From Amazonocrinis nigriterrae CENA67 (lineage in GTDB: Bacteria > Cyanobacteriota > Cyanobacteriia > Cyanobacteriales > Nostocaceae): 44,671 nucleotides of DNA. Positions 9,465 through 19,173 of this stretch are shown piece after piece. Every line of letters starts with the position of its first letter. The stretch's first letter is position 1. The stretch is taken from positions 1 through 44,671 of the forward strand of contig NZ_JAECZC010000045.1 of the NCBI RefSeq assembly GCF_016056305.1. The letters are read 5' to 3'. The notes under the pieces were generated by a model. The model saw nothing but the letters and a program-made list of their open reading frames with translations. It had not been told where the DNA came from and did no database searches. A program made the translations under genes and the position numbers.

Positions 9465-10883
9465 TCAACCTTCCGTCTTCAAAACTTTTATTTTGGAAAA
9501 GGTATTGTTGGATAAAACTGAGTTAACTACTTGCCCTAAAACTCGTATCACAACACTGGGTGCAAACAGCGAATTTGGCTGTTTAACCATGTGCATTACT
9601 TCCACAAATAACCGATAAACATCAGGATCTTTAACTGAAATCTCCATGACTTCATCCATATATCGATGCATGAATTGAGTAATTTTATCTGGTTGTCCGC
9701 CTTCGGTAGTATCCCAGCGAAAATCTTCACCGGTTGCCATCAACCAAGGAGTTTCTAAAACTTTAGCCAGTTGCTTTTGAAATTGTTTTGTTAAGCCTGT
9801 GAAGTTGTGCTGTTGCTTCTGTAAACAATCATGTAGAGTTAGCGCACCTAAAGCAGCAGTGGTCATACCTTGCCCGTAAATTGGATTAAAAGCACAGACA
9901 GCATCGCCAATTGCAACCAAGCTATCTGGCATCCGAGACAGCTTTTCATAATGATGCCAGCAGTTTTCTGTACGCCGATACCCATGTATGGGAGTAATGG
10001 GTTTGGCGTCTTTGACGAATTGGTAAATCTCAGGAGTACGCAAACTGCGTGCAAATTCTATAAAGCCGGCTTCATCAGTTGGTGGATAGTCTCGACTAAT
10101 ACCAATCAAGATCACACCCCAGCGGTTGCCTTCTATGGGATATAACGCACCACCACGTTTGTCATGGGGTGGTTGAGAAACCACATACAGCACTTTCCAA
10201 TCTGCTTGGAAATTCTCTGGTGGTTCATACCAACAAGTACTGTAACCTAAAAATGAGTTAATCATGGTTTCGCTGGGGGATTCGTAGCCGATTTTCTCTA
10301 ACCACTTAGGCAACTGAGAGTTACGTCCGCTAGCATCAACTACGAAATCTGATGTTAATTCTTGTTCTTGGGAATCATCCAAACAACAAAGTTTTACTCC
10401 TGTGACTCTGGAATTGTCTGTATTAGTGACTAACCCCTTGACTTGAGTCGCCGATAAAAATTCTATATTACGGTAATTACTTAAACGACGACGGACTACC
10501 CACTCCAGAAAAGCACGACTGCAAGTGCGGGTAACTAAGTCCGAAGAACCACGGTATCCCCAACCCCGCGCATGAAAAAAACACGATTCTGCTGTCCAGT
10601 TGACACTCGGCGCACCTGCTGTAGTTAGTTCCGCTTCCATACCAGGGAACAACTGTTCTAGAATGCGATAACCTCCAGTCAGCATTACATGAACGTGATG
10701 TCCTTGGGGAACTCCGTGACGTGTTTCTGGCTGTTGTGGTAGGTGGTCGCGTTCTACCACTGTGACATACTCGAAATGTTCTGCTAAGATTCTTGCACTT
10801 AACAGTCCAGCCATGCTACCCCCAATCACAATAGCATGACTTCCATTGCTAGTTTTTTGTTGTACCTCAGTCAGCTTAGACAT
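9465..10883 (-). CDS. FAD-dependent monooxygenase/hydroxylase-like protein
   Basis: This 472-residue flavoprotein has an N-terminal FAD-binding Rossmann motif with the wording GGSMAGLLSARILAEHF (about residues 21-37), an acidic end of beta-2 (VVERD), and a C-terminal second FAD motif GDAVCAFNPIYGQGM (about 325-339). This is the PHBH/squalene-epoxidase-like class that hydroxylates or epoxidises aromatic or lipid substrates; the substrate cannot be read from sequence. A DASGRNS motif (about 185) also fits. It has no membrane segment of note. It converges with the TPR gene and is not in an obvious operon. ATG at 10883 gives a complete N-terminus. Confidence 0.75.
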   Translation of the reverse strand: MSKLTEVQQKTSNGSHAIVIGGSMAGLLSARILAEHFEYVTVVERDHLPQQPETRHGVPQGHHVHVMLTGGYRILEQLFPGMEAELTTAGAPSVNWTAESCFFHARGWGYRGSSDLVTRTCSRAFLEWVVRRRLSNYRNIEFLSATQVKGLVTNTDNSRVTGVKLCCLDDSQEQELTSDFVVDASGRNSQLPKWLEKIGYESPSETMINSFLGYSTCWYEPPENFQADWKVLYVVSQPPHDKRGGALYPIEGNRWGVILIGISRDYPPTDEAGFIEFARSLRTPEIYQFVKDAKPITPIHGYRRTENCWHHYEKLSRMPDSLVAIGDAVCAFNPIYGQGMTTAALGALTLHDCLQKQQHNFTGLTKQFQKQLAKVLETPWLMATGEDFRWDTTEGGQPDKITQFMHRYMDEVMEISVKDPDVYRLFVEVMHMVKQPNSLFAPSVVIRVLGQVVNSVLSNNTFSKIKVLKTEG

Positions 10884-11001
10884 ACTTGGTCTATCTTATG
10901 AAAGATGATTACATTCTTCATAAGTACCAAGAATTTAACTATATGTCACGGTGCGTCAAGGCTAACGCCTAACACGCCACTACTGTCTACTGCTGAAATC
11001 T

Positions 11002-11427
11002 CTAATAACAATAGTCATCAGTATCTATACGCTCAGATTCAAATCTACCTTTAATTTCTTCGTTGAAAAAACTACCAATTGAATCTGCTGAATGTAAATC
11101 TTCCCAAGTTTGGGAGTCTACACCCGTATATTGATAAACTGCTCCATTTTGAAACTCAACTTGCAAAATGCATTCGTCGCTATCGTAGCCCACAGCCGCC
11201 GCCATTGATGAGTTAACTGGTAGCATGGCAATTGGTTGTTCTGCAAAAGGCAGTGCAGGAGTTTCAGCAATAATTTCGTTCAGTTCTTGCAATCCTTCGT
11301 AAGCTTGTATCGGTGCAGGAATTTCCAAAAACTCCAGTTCATCACCTCGGTCAAGCAATAACTGCAAATATCCGTCAGAGTGAGCGATCGCTAATAAACT
11401 GCTCAAGTCTACCTTAGATAGCTTCAT
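11002..11427 (-). CDS. KTSC-domain protein
   Basis: This 141-residue acidic protein has a C-terminal KTSC domain (about residues 70-135). The domain opens VNSSMAAAVGYDSDECILQV and contains an AVYQYTGV strand and a GSFFNEEIKGRFESERI ending, both typical of the family. KTSC domains are small folds of unknown role, sometimes fused to nucleic-acid enzymes. The N-terminal 65 residues carry no domain that I know. It stands alone; the 118 bases to the next gene end contain nothing striking. Confidence 0.72.
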   Translation of the reverse strand: MKLSKVDLSSLLAIAHSDGYLQLLLDRGDELEFLEIPAPIQAYEGLQELNEIIAETPALPFAEQPIAMLPVNSSMAAAVGYDSDECILQVEFQNGAVYQYTGVDSQTWEDLHSADSIGSFFNEEIKGRFESERIDTDDYCY

Positions 11428-11867
11428 TATTTTTGATCAAACAAAATTTTTATAGTACATTTATACTAAAAAAGCCTTTGGCTGTCAAGATGACAACCCA
11501 TGAATTTAAGTGAATACTAATCTTATTGATAGTTTGAAAAAAAGATCGCAATTTTTCGTATCTGCATCTATCATAAATTTTAAGTCTATATAAAGTCTGG
11601 GTAAAGATACAATAAAGAGCTTGACATCTGTATACGCGGCTGATGTTCGCTCTTAAAAATGGGTATGTAAGGTAGTGTATTGCCTTGCCCATGAAGGTTT
11701 TAAGTCAACTGTAGCTGTTAATGGTTAACAGTTAGTTGTAAAGTATCAAAAATAATCCAGGCTAAAGCTGTGCGAACACGGAAAGCAGGTCTTGAAATTC
11801 AATCACAGTGTTTTGGTCAAGATCTGAGCAAATCACCACATCTAGGCAAAATCTGGAATTTCCACCC
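11428..11867. other. Intergenic region between divergent genes
   Basis: AT-rich spacer between the KTSC gene (minus) and the fasciclin gene (plus), which should hold both promoters. A frame of 80 codons on the minus strand (11450-11692) has no protein-like pattern. I see no RNA gene. Confidence 0.4.
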
Positions 11868-12440
11868 ATGCATAGGCAAAAATCCCGACGCTTTTTGAGT
11901 CAAACAGTTATGATTGCGATCGCTGTGGCTACTGTTCTAGCCAGCGTTCCCATTTTGGCGAAATCTAGCTTTGTTTCATCATCACCCAAGCCTGCTGCAT
12001 CAATTGCTCAAGCAACTACTACAGGCACAATTGTCGATATTGCCAGCGCTGACAAATCTTTAAGTACCCTAGTAACAGCTGTCAAAGCAGCGGGTCTTGT
12101 GGAAACCCTTTCTGGAAAAGGCCCATTTACAGTGTTTGCACCCACAAATGATGCATTTGCTGCTTTACCAAAAGGTACTTTAGAAGAATTACTCAAACCA
12201 GAAAACAAGGATGAATTGCAAGAAATTTTGACTTACCATGTCGTTCCTGGTGCAATTGATTCTAAAAGTCTCAAATCTGGCCCACTTAAGACAGTTGAAG
12301 GCGAGGAACTGAACGTTAAGGTTGAAAATGGTCAAATAACGATAAATGGGGCAAAAGTAACCACAGCAGATATCAAAGCCAGTAATGGAGTGATTCATGT
12401 GATTGATGGTGTGCTGCATCCACCGGATGTGCAACTGTAG
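11868..12440 (+). CDS. Secreted fasciclin (FAS1) domain protein
   Basis: A 190-residue protein from the ATG at 11868. The frame is open from 11808, but the first 20 codons upstream would precede a clear signal peptide, so I prefer [13 protein letters not shown]. The signal peptide spans about residues 1-31 (hydrophobic core [17 protein letters not shown]). One FAS1 domain follows (about 55-190): the H1-like motif [15 protein letters not shown], the YHVVPG motif and the final [14 protein letters not shown] are all present. FAS1 proteins mediate adhesion or bind ligands at the cell surface or in the periplasm. It is monocistronic, with a bidirectional hairpin at 12450-12489. Confidence 0.9.
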   Translation: MHRQKSRRFLSQTVMIAIAVATVLASVPILAKSSFVSSSPKPAASIAQATTTGTIVDIASADKSLSTLVTAVKAAGLVETLSGKGPFTVFAPTNDAFAALPKGTLEELLKPENKDELQEILTYHVVPGAIDSKSLKSGPLKTVEGEELNVKVENGQITINGAKVTTADIKASNGVIHVIDGVLHPPDVQL

Positions 12441-12449
12441 TTAGCTAAT

Positions 12450-12489
12450 CAGTTATCAGTTATCATTGCTCACTGATAACTGATAACTG
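12450..12489. terminator. Bidirectional terminator-like hairpin
   Basis: A perfect 15-bp inverted repeat (CAGTTATCAGTTATC / GATAACTGATAACTG, loop of 10) lies between the converging fasciclin and cysA-like genes and is followed by TCTTTT on the plus strand. Confidence 0.7.
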
Positions 12490-12497
12490 TCTTTTGA

Positions 12498-13529
12498 TCA
12501 CGAATAATACACTGGAAAAGATTTCGCATCTTTTGGCTTGACAAACACGCGCTGTTGTGGTTCTAACTGTAACTCGTTATAGCGATCGCGTGTTAAGTTG
12601 GCTGTCACTACTTGCCCATCATCTAAAGTTAATTCCAGCTGAATTTCCCAACCTAAATGTATCAGCCGACTCACTTTGGCTGGTGCAGTAGCGCCATTGG
12701 GAGTCTTTTCTATAATCACATCTTGCGGACGCAAAAATACTTGTGGATGTGATGTCTCAAACCCACTCCTCTGGAAAATATTCGCTGTGTTGGGCAAAAC
12801 GTTCACTGGCCCAATAAAGCTCATGACAAATGCCGTTGCCGGATTGTCGTAAATTGCTGCTGGTGTCCCCACCTGTTCTACGCGCCCTTGATTCATCACC
12901 ACAACTTCATCAGAAACTTCCATTGCTTCTTCTTGGTCGTGGGTGACAAAAACTGTGGTAACATGTACTTCATCATGGAGACGCCGTAACCATGCCCGTA
13001 AGTCTTTGCGGACTTTGGCATCAAGTGCCCCAAATGGTTCATCCAGTAATAATACTTCGGGTTCTACAGCTAGTGCCCTGGCTAAAGCTACCCGTTGTCT
13101 TTGACCACCGGAAAGTTGTGAAGGATAGCGATCGCCCAGTCCACTTAATTGCACCAATTCCAACAACTGTTCTACTCGCCCTTTAATCTTCTTGGCTGGG
13201 GCTTTGCGAATTTCTAAACCGAAGGCAATATTTTGCCGCACAGTCAGATGCTTGAATAGGGCATAGTGTTGAAACACAAACCCAATATTTCGTTCTTGTA
13301 CACTTTGATATGTGGCATCTTTACCTGTGAGCAGTATTCTGCCGCTATCTGGCATTTCCAAACCGGCAATTAAGCGCAGTAGGGTGGATTTACCAGAACC
13401 CGATGGCCCCAGCAAGGCAACCAGCGAGCCACTCTTGATTTCCAGACTCACCTGATCAACTGCTTTAAAACTCCCGAACTGCTTGGATACATTATCAACT
13501 ACAATACCCACTGCTGCTGACCTCTGCAA
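12498..13529 (-). CDS. cysA: Sulfate/thiosulfate-type ABC transporter ATP-binding protein (CysA-like)
   Basis: This 343-residue ATPase has Walker [10 protein letters not shown] (about residues 40-48), a Q-loop in [14 protein letters not shown], the signature [16 protein letters not shown], Walker [12 protein letters not shown], the switch His in [11 protein letters not shown], and a C-terminal TOBE-like regulatory domain (about 240-343). Length and the [20 protein letters not shown] wording fit CysA, the ATPase of sulfate/thiosulfate uptake. A molybdate or other oxyanion importer cannot be excluded. The permeases and binding protein are not adjacent, so it must act with components encoded elsewhere. 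Its start faces chlP, which is divergently transcribed. Confidence 0.82.
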   Translation of the reverse strand: MQRSAAVGIVVDNVSKQFGSFKAVDQVSLEIKSGSLVALLGPSGSGKSTLLRLIAGLEMPDSGRILLTGKDATYQSVQERNIGFVFQHYALFKHLTVRQNIAFGLEIRKAPAKKIKGRVEQLLELVQLSGLGDRYPSQLSGGQRQRVALARALAVEPEVLLLDEPFGALDAKVRKDLRAWLRRLHDEVHVTTVFVTHDQEEAMEVSDEVVVMNQGRVEQVGTPAAIYDNPATAFVMSFIGPVNVLPNTANIFQRSGFETSHPQVFLRPQDVIIEKTPNGATAPAKVSRLIHLGWEIQLELTLDDGQVVTANLTRDRYNELQLEPQQRVFVKPKDAKSFPVYYS

Positions 13530-13784
13530 TTTTAATACGGCTTATTGCTAGGTTTACCGTGTTTTATTTATACCATATATAAAATAGTTTTGACTTTCAA
13601 GATTTGGTTTGACGGATGATGGATGACTGATGACAGATAACAATCATCCGTCATCAGTCATCCCTTTTGTATCGAAATATTAAGGAATATTGCATTTCTA
13701 TCAAAACCTGACCTGAGAGCGCGAAATCAGTCAAAAGTCCGTGATACGATGCTTTCGGTAAATGTGAAGATTGGGAGAAGACCT

Positions 13785-15005
13785 TTGACACTACGGGTTG
13801 CTGTTGTTGGGTCAGGCCCTGCTGGTTCATCTGCCGCTGAAACACTGGCTTCATCTGGGATTGAAACCTACCTGTTTGAGCGGAAACTAGACAATGCCAA
13901 GCCCTGCGGGGGAGCGATTCCCCTGTGTATGGTGAGTGAGTTTGACTTGCCACCAGAGATTATTGACCGCCAGGTACGGAAGATGAAAATGATTTCGCCT
14001 TCCAACCGTGAGGTTGATATCAATCTGGTAAAACAAGAAGAATATATAGGAATGTGCCGCCGTGAAGTGCTGGACGGCTTTTTGCGCGATCGCGCGGCAA
14101 AATTAGGTGCAACATTAATTAATGCTACCGTTCATAAACTCGATATACCGACAAACAACACCGACCCTTATACCATCCATTACGTTGACCACACAGAAGG
14201 TGGGCCACAGGGCATTACTAAAACCCTGAAAGTGGATTTAATTATTGGGGCGGATGGGGCTAATTCCCGCATTGCTAAAGAAATGGATGCAGGGGATTAT
14301 AATTATGCGATCGCTTTCCAAGAACGCATTCGTCTTCCCGAAGACAAAATGGCATATTACAACGACCTTGCCGAAATGTACGTAGGCAATGACGTTTCTA
14401 CTGACTTCTACGCTTGGGTGTTCCCCAAATATGACCACGTAGCTGTAGGTACTGGGACAATGCACGTCCATAAAGCCAGTATCAAACAGTTGCAAGCTGG
14501 TATCCGCGCCCGCGCTAGTGAAAAACTGGCAGGCGGTAAAATCATCAAAGTAGAAGCACACCCCATTCCCGAACATCCCCGTCCTCGCCGCGTAGTCGGT
14601 CGCATCGCTTTGGTAGGAGATGCTGCTGGCTATGTCACCAAATCCTCTGGTGAAGGCATTTACTTTGCTGCCAAGTCTGGGCGGATGTGTGCTGAAACCA
14701 TCGTGGAAATGTCCAACAGTGGTAGCCGCATTCCCACAGAAAATGACCTGAAGATTTACCTGAAGCGTTGGGATAAAAAATACGGACTCACCTACAAAGT
14801 GCTGGATATTTTGCAGAGTGTGTTCTATCGTTCTGATGCTACCCGCGAAGCCTTTGTAGAGATGTGCGCTGACCTTGATGTGCAGCGGCTAACATTCGAT
14901 AGCTATCTGTACAAAACAGTTGTCCCCGCCAACCCCATCACTCAACTAAAAATTACCGCCAAGACAATTGGTAGTCTAATTCGCGGTAACGCCTTAGCTC
15001 CTTAA
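13785..15005 (+). CDS. chlP: Geranylgeranyl reductase ChlP
   Basis: This flavoprotein reduces the geranylgeranyl group of chlorophyll a precursors (and geranylgeranyl diphosphate) to phytyl, using NADPH. The FAD motif VAVVGSGPAGSSAAE lies at the very N-terminus, followed by CGGAIP and the second FAD motif GRIALVGDAAGYVTKSSGEGI. I chose the TTG at 13785 (406 residues, MTLRVAVVG-like), preceded by GGGAGAAG as a plausible ribosome-binding site. The ATG at 13749 would add 12 residues that are poorly conserved in my experience of the family. It is divergent from the cysA-like gene and followed, on the other strand, by rpaA. Confidence 0.92.
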   Translation: MTLRVAVVGSGPAGSSAAETLASSGIETYLFERKLDNAKPCGGAIPLCMVSEFDLPPEIIDRQVRKMKMISPSNREVDINLVKQEEYIGMCRREVLDGFLRDRAAKLGATLINATVHKLDIPTNNTDPYTIHYVDHTEGGPQGITKTLKVDLIIGADGANSRIAKEMDAGDYNYAIAFQERIRLPEDKMAYYNDLAEMYVGNDVSTDFYAWVFPKYDHVAVGTGTMHVHKASIKQLQAGIRARASEKLAGGKIIKVEAHPIPEHPRPRRVVGRIALVGDAAGYVTKSSGEGIYFAAKSGRMCAETIVEMSNSGSRIPTENDLKIYLKRWDKKYGLTYKVLDILQSVFYRSDATREAFVEMCADLDVQRLTFDSYLYKTVVPANPITQLKITAKTIGSLIRGNALAP

Positions 15006-15703
15006 TAAGAGTAAAATCAGGCTTAACAACAACAGAGGAGACGGGGAGTAGATAATTCTAAATTCAAGATAAATAATTTTGAATTAGGGATTAATTTACT
15101 CCTCTTCTCCTCTGATATTTTGGGGTGCTGAAATTAACTATAAACTTGAACCTGAGAAAAAATCATAAATTGTGCGATCGCATTTTTGCCAATTTCCTCC
15201 ATTATGCGATCGCTAATTTTTAATTTTGCCAAGCTGTACTACTCATTCGTAGCGATATGCATGTCATTCTGTAGGCGTTCCCCTAGACACTCAAACAGCA
15301 TCTTTTCGTAGAGTAGGGTATGCCCACAGATTAGACAGCCAAGTAGAGTTGAGACTATAGTCGAGCAGAGTGCAGCTTGCCATAAATACACAGAGGCAGA
15401 TTTTCGTAGAGTGGGGTAGAACCTACCCTGATGTTTTTGTTACACTGCATCTAACTCACCATGACCATAACAATACTGACTAATGAACTCTAGTACAGCG
15501 TGGCAGAAATAATTATCCAGTGGAAAAAAGCTTAAAAGCTTACTGTACAAACTTTCTTACCTTCTGCCTCGAAAGAGTCATGATTGGTGAGTGCTGAGTG
15601 TGGAGTTAGCAGTGCTTCCCTTGCTTTGCTGCTGCTCTGCTCCCCTGCCCTCTATCATACTTGGTGGTGTACGAAGTTCACAGGGACTACTTCCTGCCTG
15701 CTT
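15006..15703. other. Intergenic region between converging chlP and rpaA
   Basis: No gene seen. An imperfect long inverted repeat (about 15033-15120, GAGGAGACGGGGAGTA with TACTCCTCTTCTCC, plus an inner AATTCAA/TTGAATT stem) follows chlP and may terminate it. Two copies of TTTTCGTAGAGTxGGGTA occur at about 15303 and 15401. A short plus-strand frame near 15591-15797 overlaps the rpaA 3' end and looks like noise. Confidence 0.5.
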
Positions 15704-16447
15704 TCACTCAACTGCTGATGTTGAAACCCCCTCAGTTGATGGAGGAACGCTGGGCAATTCCAGACAGTATCCTGCACCATACACTGTCTTGATGTAGCGG
15801 GGGTGTCGGGGATCTGGTTCTAGCTTGGTTCTCAAGTGCCGGATATGTACTCGAATCGTTTCGATGTCATCATCTGGATCGTAACCCCAAACTTCTCTGA
15901 GGATTTCGCTAGGAGAAACTGTCTGACCGTGGCGTTGCAGCAAACAGTGAAGTAGCTCAAACTCCAAGTGAGTCAGTTTCACAGTTTCACCAAACCATAT
16001 GGCTTCAAATCTTTCGGGAACAAGGGTCAGCGGCCCATAGTTCAGAATCTCACTGTGCTTTGCTGCTTGAGGAATGCGGTCAGTACGCCGCAATAATGCC
16101 CGTACCCGCGCTAGCATTTCTTCAACTTCAAAGGGCTTGGTGAGGTAGTCGTCTGCCCCAGCATTGAAGCCTTCTACCTTATCCTGAGTTTGGCTTAAAG
16201 CCGTCAACATTAACACGGGAATCTCAGCTGTGCGCTCATCCCGGCGTAGGCGTTGGCAAACTGTAAATCCATCAACTCTCGGTAACATCAGGTCAAGCAT
16301 GATCAAGTCTGGTTGTAGCTGGAGTGCTAGAGCTTGACCTTTGATACCATCTTCAGCTTGGCTGACATCGTAGCCAGCCATTTCCAAGTTGACGGCAACT
16401 AGTTCTGAAATTGCTGGGTCATCGTCTATGACAAGAATCCTCGGCAT
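15704..16447 (-). CDS. rpaA: Response regulator RpaA (circadian output / phycobilisome association)
   Basis: This 247-residue OmpR/PhoB-type regulator has a receiver domain (1-118) with the acidic triad D8-D10, phosphoacceptor D52, T82 and K104, and a winged-helix DNA-binding domain (about 135-232) ending [15 protein letters not shown]. The sequence is the highly conserved cyanobacterial RpaA, which is phosphorylated by SasA in the circadian output pathway and also affects energy transfer from phycobilisomes to the photosystems. The tail after residue 232 (Pro/Ser-rich, about 15 residues) is probably variable. The start [16 protein letters not shown] is firm. It is monocistronic with an AT-rich upstream region. 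Confidence 0.92.
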   Translation of the reverse strand: MPRILVIDDDPAISELVAVNLEMAGYDVSQAEDGIKGQALALQLQPDLIMLDLMLPRVDGFTVCQRLRRDERTAEIPVLMLTALSQTQDKVEGFNAGADDYLTKPFEVEEMLARVRALLRRTDRIPQAAKHSEILNYGPLTLVPERFEAIWFGETVKLTHLEFELLHCLLQRHGQTVSPSEILREVWGYDPDDDIETIRVHIRHLRTKLEPDPRHPRYIKTVYGAGYCLELPSVPPSTEGVSTSAVE

Positions 16448-16738
16448 TCTTAAAAAATTATTACTACTTATTAAGGATAAATAAGAACCTTTGGTAAATA
16501 CAAAGATTGCTGTATTGATTATAAAAAAGATTTTAAATTTAACATAAAAATTAAAACTGAAGGAGTGAAATCACAACTAAATTACACGAAATTCAAAATA
16601 TGATGTGTTATTGCCCCTACAATCTGTCCCGATTTTTGCAAAATAGTGTGGCAATGGCTGTCTACACTGCTTTGTCGGGAAGAGGTGATTGGAAAAGAAC
16701 AACTACACATCTAGAGCCGCCCTATCATAAAACAATTT
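16448..16738. other. Upstream region of rpaA
   Basis: AT-rich, no gene seen. It should contain the rpaA promoter close to 16448. The right part borders the gene remnant at 16739. Confidence 0.4.
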
Positions 16739-16861
16739 TTATAGGGTAGGCAAGTTTTGCCTATTTTCGCATAAATGCTCATACAAGCGCTCTGGATCAA
16801 CAATGGTTTTTAATGCTGCTGGGACGTAAGGTACACGCTCAAGGATATGCTGTGGTGTTAT
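16739..16861 (-). pseudogene. C-terminal remnant (about 40 codons) of an unidentified gene
   Basis: From about 16861 down to a TAA at 16739-16741 the minus strand reads ITPQHILERVPYVPAALKT, then VDPERLYEHLCENRQNLPT. The composition and helix pattern look like real protein, unlike the surrounding sequence. It ends abruptly upstream exactly where the dispersed repeat copy B begins (GCAAAGTGC), suggesting that insertion of the repeat removed the rest of the gene. I do not recognise the family. Confidence 0.4.
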
Positions 16862-17282
16862 AGCAAAGTGCGCTCGTGCTGTAGACGCTTGGTGCGGCTA
16901 CTATTCGAGAACGCCTAACGGCGAACCCGCTATCGTGGAGCCAGTGCGTTGGAGAGCCAGCGTCGTGGTGTTAGCGTGACGTTAGCGACGTAGGAGCGTC
17001 GGCAACGCGGTGAGGCAGCCCCCAACAGGAGCGGTTTCCAGCGAAGCGCGAGTCTTCTCCCCTTGGGGAGACGCTACGCTTTCCGAGCGTCTGGGGGACT
17101 GCCGATCTCAAGAGCGGTAGCGAGCTTGCGAGGGTCACCCGTAAGGGTCTTGGAGGTCTCCATGAGCGACTGGCGTCCGGCTCTGCCGACAGCCGCGCAC
17201 AAGCGCGTTGCTGAGTAAAAACCAAGTTATTTCAAGGCTAGTAGCAATCAGCACTGTCCTAAAGTATGGTTCGACTGCTATA
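16859..17282 (+). repeat. Dispersed repeat, copy B, with a GC-rich palindromic insert
   Basis: The left end TATAGCAAAGTGC and right end GCTGAGTAAAAACCAAG, TTATTTCAAG, AGCAATCA and TGTCCTAA match copies A and C. Between them lie about 350 bases of GC-rich, palindrome-laden sequence (GTTAGCGACG, CCCCTTGGGG, CGAGCGTC). These resemble the composite small repeats of Nostoc genomes and share GGAGCCAGTGCGTTG with the hairpin repeat at 9409. No coding potential is convincing here. Confidence 0.6.
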
Positions 17283-17379
17283 AATCTACCTATTCTTTAG
17301 GTTCAAAAGTAGGAACTTAATTATTTTACATTAGTATTCCTAGTTGTGAACATTTACTTAGTTATGCTCCTCTGAGACT

Positions 17380-17634
17380 ATGAGGGGCATGGGAAGAGCA
17401 GGAAAAGCACTAAAACAAGTACTCGAAACCTATAACATCAGCCAAAATCAATTGGCAGTGACAATGGGCATAGGACGTTCCACTGTTCACTATTGGGTTA
17501 ATCAGACAAGAGATCCTCTGGCTGAGTCAATTCCAGAGATTGTTGAAGCGTTAGAGAAGATTAACTCTGCTGCTGCCAGAGATTTTTTGGTACTGTACTT
17601 GGGGCGCATCATTCAGAATGACAACCCCACATAA
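17380..17634 (+). CDS. XRE-type helix-turn-helix protein
   Basis: This 84-residue protein is almost entirely an HTH_3/XRE domain: the KALKQVLETYNISQNQLAVT stretch is the first helix pair and GIGRSTVHYWVNQTRDP the recognition region. An alternative start at Met4 (17389) would give MGRAGKAL and is equally plausible. It is probably a small DNA-binding regulator; with no partner domain its target cannot be read. It follows repeat copy B and precedes a truncated Uma2 gene, so the neighbourhood is accessory in character. Confidence 0.75.
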   Translation: MRGMGRAGKALKQVLETYNISQNQLAVTMGIGRSTVHYWVNQTRDPLAESIPEIVEALEKINSAAARDFLVLYLGRIIQNDNPT

Positions 17635-17692
17635 GCCAAATTATTTGTTGTGTGGCTAAGCAATTTTGTAAGGCGAGGAAATGCGATCGCAG

Positions 17693-18001
17693 CTAAGACT
17701 TACTCACTGGTGGTAACATTTCTAAAACTGCAATACTTAAATCAGGGAAATCTAAAGGTGAGATAGTCGCATCTTCTGGCAAAACTACTTTGCTTTGATA
17801 GCCATCCTGAGTTGGTTCTCGAAAGACGTGCAATTGACGATTAACGACATCTAGCACCCAATAATCTTTAATTCCCGCTTTGGAGTAAGCTTTTGCTTTG
17901 GTTTCGCAGTCTAGTTTCAGGCTGCTATCTGCTACCTCAATAATTAGATAAACTTCAGGCGGGGTAGGATGGTGGTCTGCGTAGTCCAGTGGGTCTACTT
18001 T
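17693..18001 (-). pseudogene. 5'-truncated Uma2 family (DUF820) protein
   Basis: The minus strand from 18001 to the TAG at 17693-17695 reads continuously for 102 codons as the C-terminal half of a Uma2/DUF820 protein: PPEVYLIIEVADSSLKLDCE, then TKAKAYSKAGIKDYWVLDV and a C-terminal LPEDATISPLDFPDLSI. The EVADSSLKLD and KAKAY motifs carry the nuclease-fold core. The N-terminal half and the start are missing: sequence similarity stops at 18001, next to a TGACGGATGATTGATGACTG repeat. The fragment is too clean to be noise but has no start of its own. Confidence 0.75.
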
Positions 18002-18039
18002 TGACGGATGATTGATGACTGTGTATTGGAATTACGGAA

Positions 18040-18810
18040 TCAAGCTTTTACAACTTGGATTTCATCAAGTTGGTTAATAATCACATCCGCACCTTGGACA
18101 TTATCTGACTTACCTATCCAAGTGATACCAATACAACCTGCGGCTATTGCATTACGCCCCATTTGCATATCACCTACAGAATCTCCCACCATCAATGTAG
18201 CGCCTGGTTCAACTCCTAAAGCTTGGCAAGCTTGCAAAAATAGCACTGGGTCTGGTTTGCTTGGCCCATCATCCACTCCTATTTGCACTTGGATGTAATC
18301 ACTTAAGTGATGGTGTATCACAAAATCATTTACTTCTGCTGTTGTCGCAGCTGAAATGATGCCAAGTTGAATTCCTGCTACTGACAAGGTTTTTAGTATC
18401 TCCAAGCTTCCTGCAAAAAGTGGTACAGGAGTTTTGCCAATATATTTTTCGGCTTCGTCTAAAGCCTGACGGGCTATTTTGAGTGACTCAAACCATCCTC
18501 TACCAGTTTCAGCAATATATGCAGCAGCAGCAATTTCTGTTTCACGGCGACTCGCTACCGATATTAAACCTGCTGGGTCGAGGGTATTACTATTAATGCC
18601 AAACGCCATTAACAATGGTTCCCCTATTCCCGGAATTTGAGCGTCTATCAACCGCGCTGCTTTTTGTCCTAGCGATCGCAAGTAAGCTTCTGAGTCTTCT
18701 AATGTACCGTTTTTGTCAAAAAAAATTGCTTGGATATTGTTAAATATAATATTTCTACATTTAATAGTTGCCAAAAGATTCACCCCGCTGATTGAGTTAG
18801 GAAGGCGCAA
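18040..18810 (-). CDS. HAD-superfamily phosphatase-like protein with altered motif I
   Basis: This 256-residue HAD protein of the phosphoglycolate phosphatase/beta-phosphoglucomutase type has a small helical cap. Motif II is the Ser region in LGIISAAT, motif III Lys is in GPSKPDP, and motif IV is MVGDSVGDMQMGRNA. Motif I, normally DxDGT, reads D32-K-N34-G-T: the second Asp, the general acid/base, is Asn (codon AAC at 18709-18711). Without it, phosphatase turnover should be strongly reduced, so the protein may have lost activity or changed role. It lies downstream of rpsA on the same strand, separated by a terminator and repeats. Confidence 0.8.
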   Translation of the reverse strand: MRLPNSISGVNLLATIKCRNIIFNNIQAIFFDKNGTLEDSEAYLRSLGQKAARLIDAQIPGIGEPLLMAFGINSNTLDPAGLISVASRRETEIAAAAYIAETGRGWFESLKIARQALDEAEKYIGKTPVPLFAGSLEILKTLSVAGIQLGIISAATTAEVNDFVIHHHLSDYIQVQIGVDDGPSKPDPVLFLQACQALGVEPGATLMVGDSVGDMQMGRNAIAAGCIGITWIGKSDNVQGADVIINQLDEIQVVKA

Positions 18811-19173
18811 GGCTTTGCACCCGTACAGAAGTTATACAATTTTGGATTTTAGATTTTGCGAAAAGTTGCGTGCGGTGAGCAGTCCGTTCGGTCGCCAGAC
18901 TTGAAGGAACTGCGAACCCGTTCGCTCGAAGAGCGTTCCCGCAGGGTAGGGGGCCCTGAAGCCCCCCGCCCTTGCAAACTTTTCAAGACGGATTTTGGAT
19001 TATAAAAAAGTTAGTAGGGGCGGGTTTACCCAGATGATCATTAATAATTGATAATATTTTTAAACCCGCCCCTACCAGTCTTCCATCACCCGCAATCATT
19101 TTTCAAATTAGTGTCACTAATAACAACCTTTTCCAAGAGAATTGTATATTGACCGTTAACAATCATCAGTAAA
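18811..19173. other. Intergenic region with small inverted repeats
   Basis: No gene. It contains a GC-rich patch with GGGGGCCCTGAAGCCCCC-like palindromes (about 18870-18970) and the GTAGGGGCGGGTTTA hairpin repeat at 19014-19075. Confidence 0.5.
19014..19075. repeat. Inverted repeat GTAGGGGCGGGTTTA / TAAACCCGCCCCTAC, copy 1
   Basis: Fifteen-base perfect arms flank about 32 AT-rich bases. A second copy with similar arms lies at 29436-29499. It has the size and form of a small MITE or REP-like hairpin. Confidence 0.75.

Noticed and set aside
11450-11692. 80-codon minus-strand frame upstream of the KTSC gene
   Set aside because: It lies in an AT-rich promoter region, with no ribosome-binding site and no recognisable pattern.
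14238-14605. Two antisense frames inside chlP
   Set aside because: They mirror a strongly conserved gene and have no independent start signals or protein-like composition.
15591-15797. 68-codon plus-strand frame at the rpaA 3' end
   Set aside because: It overlaps the conserved rpaA C-terminus and looks like low-complexity Leu/Cys/Pro sequence.
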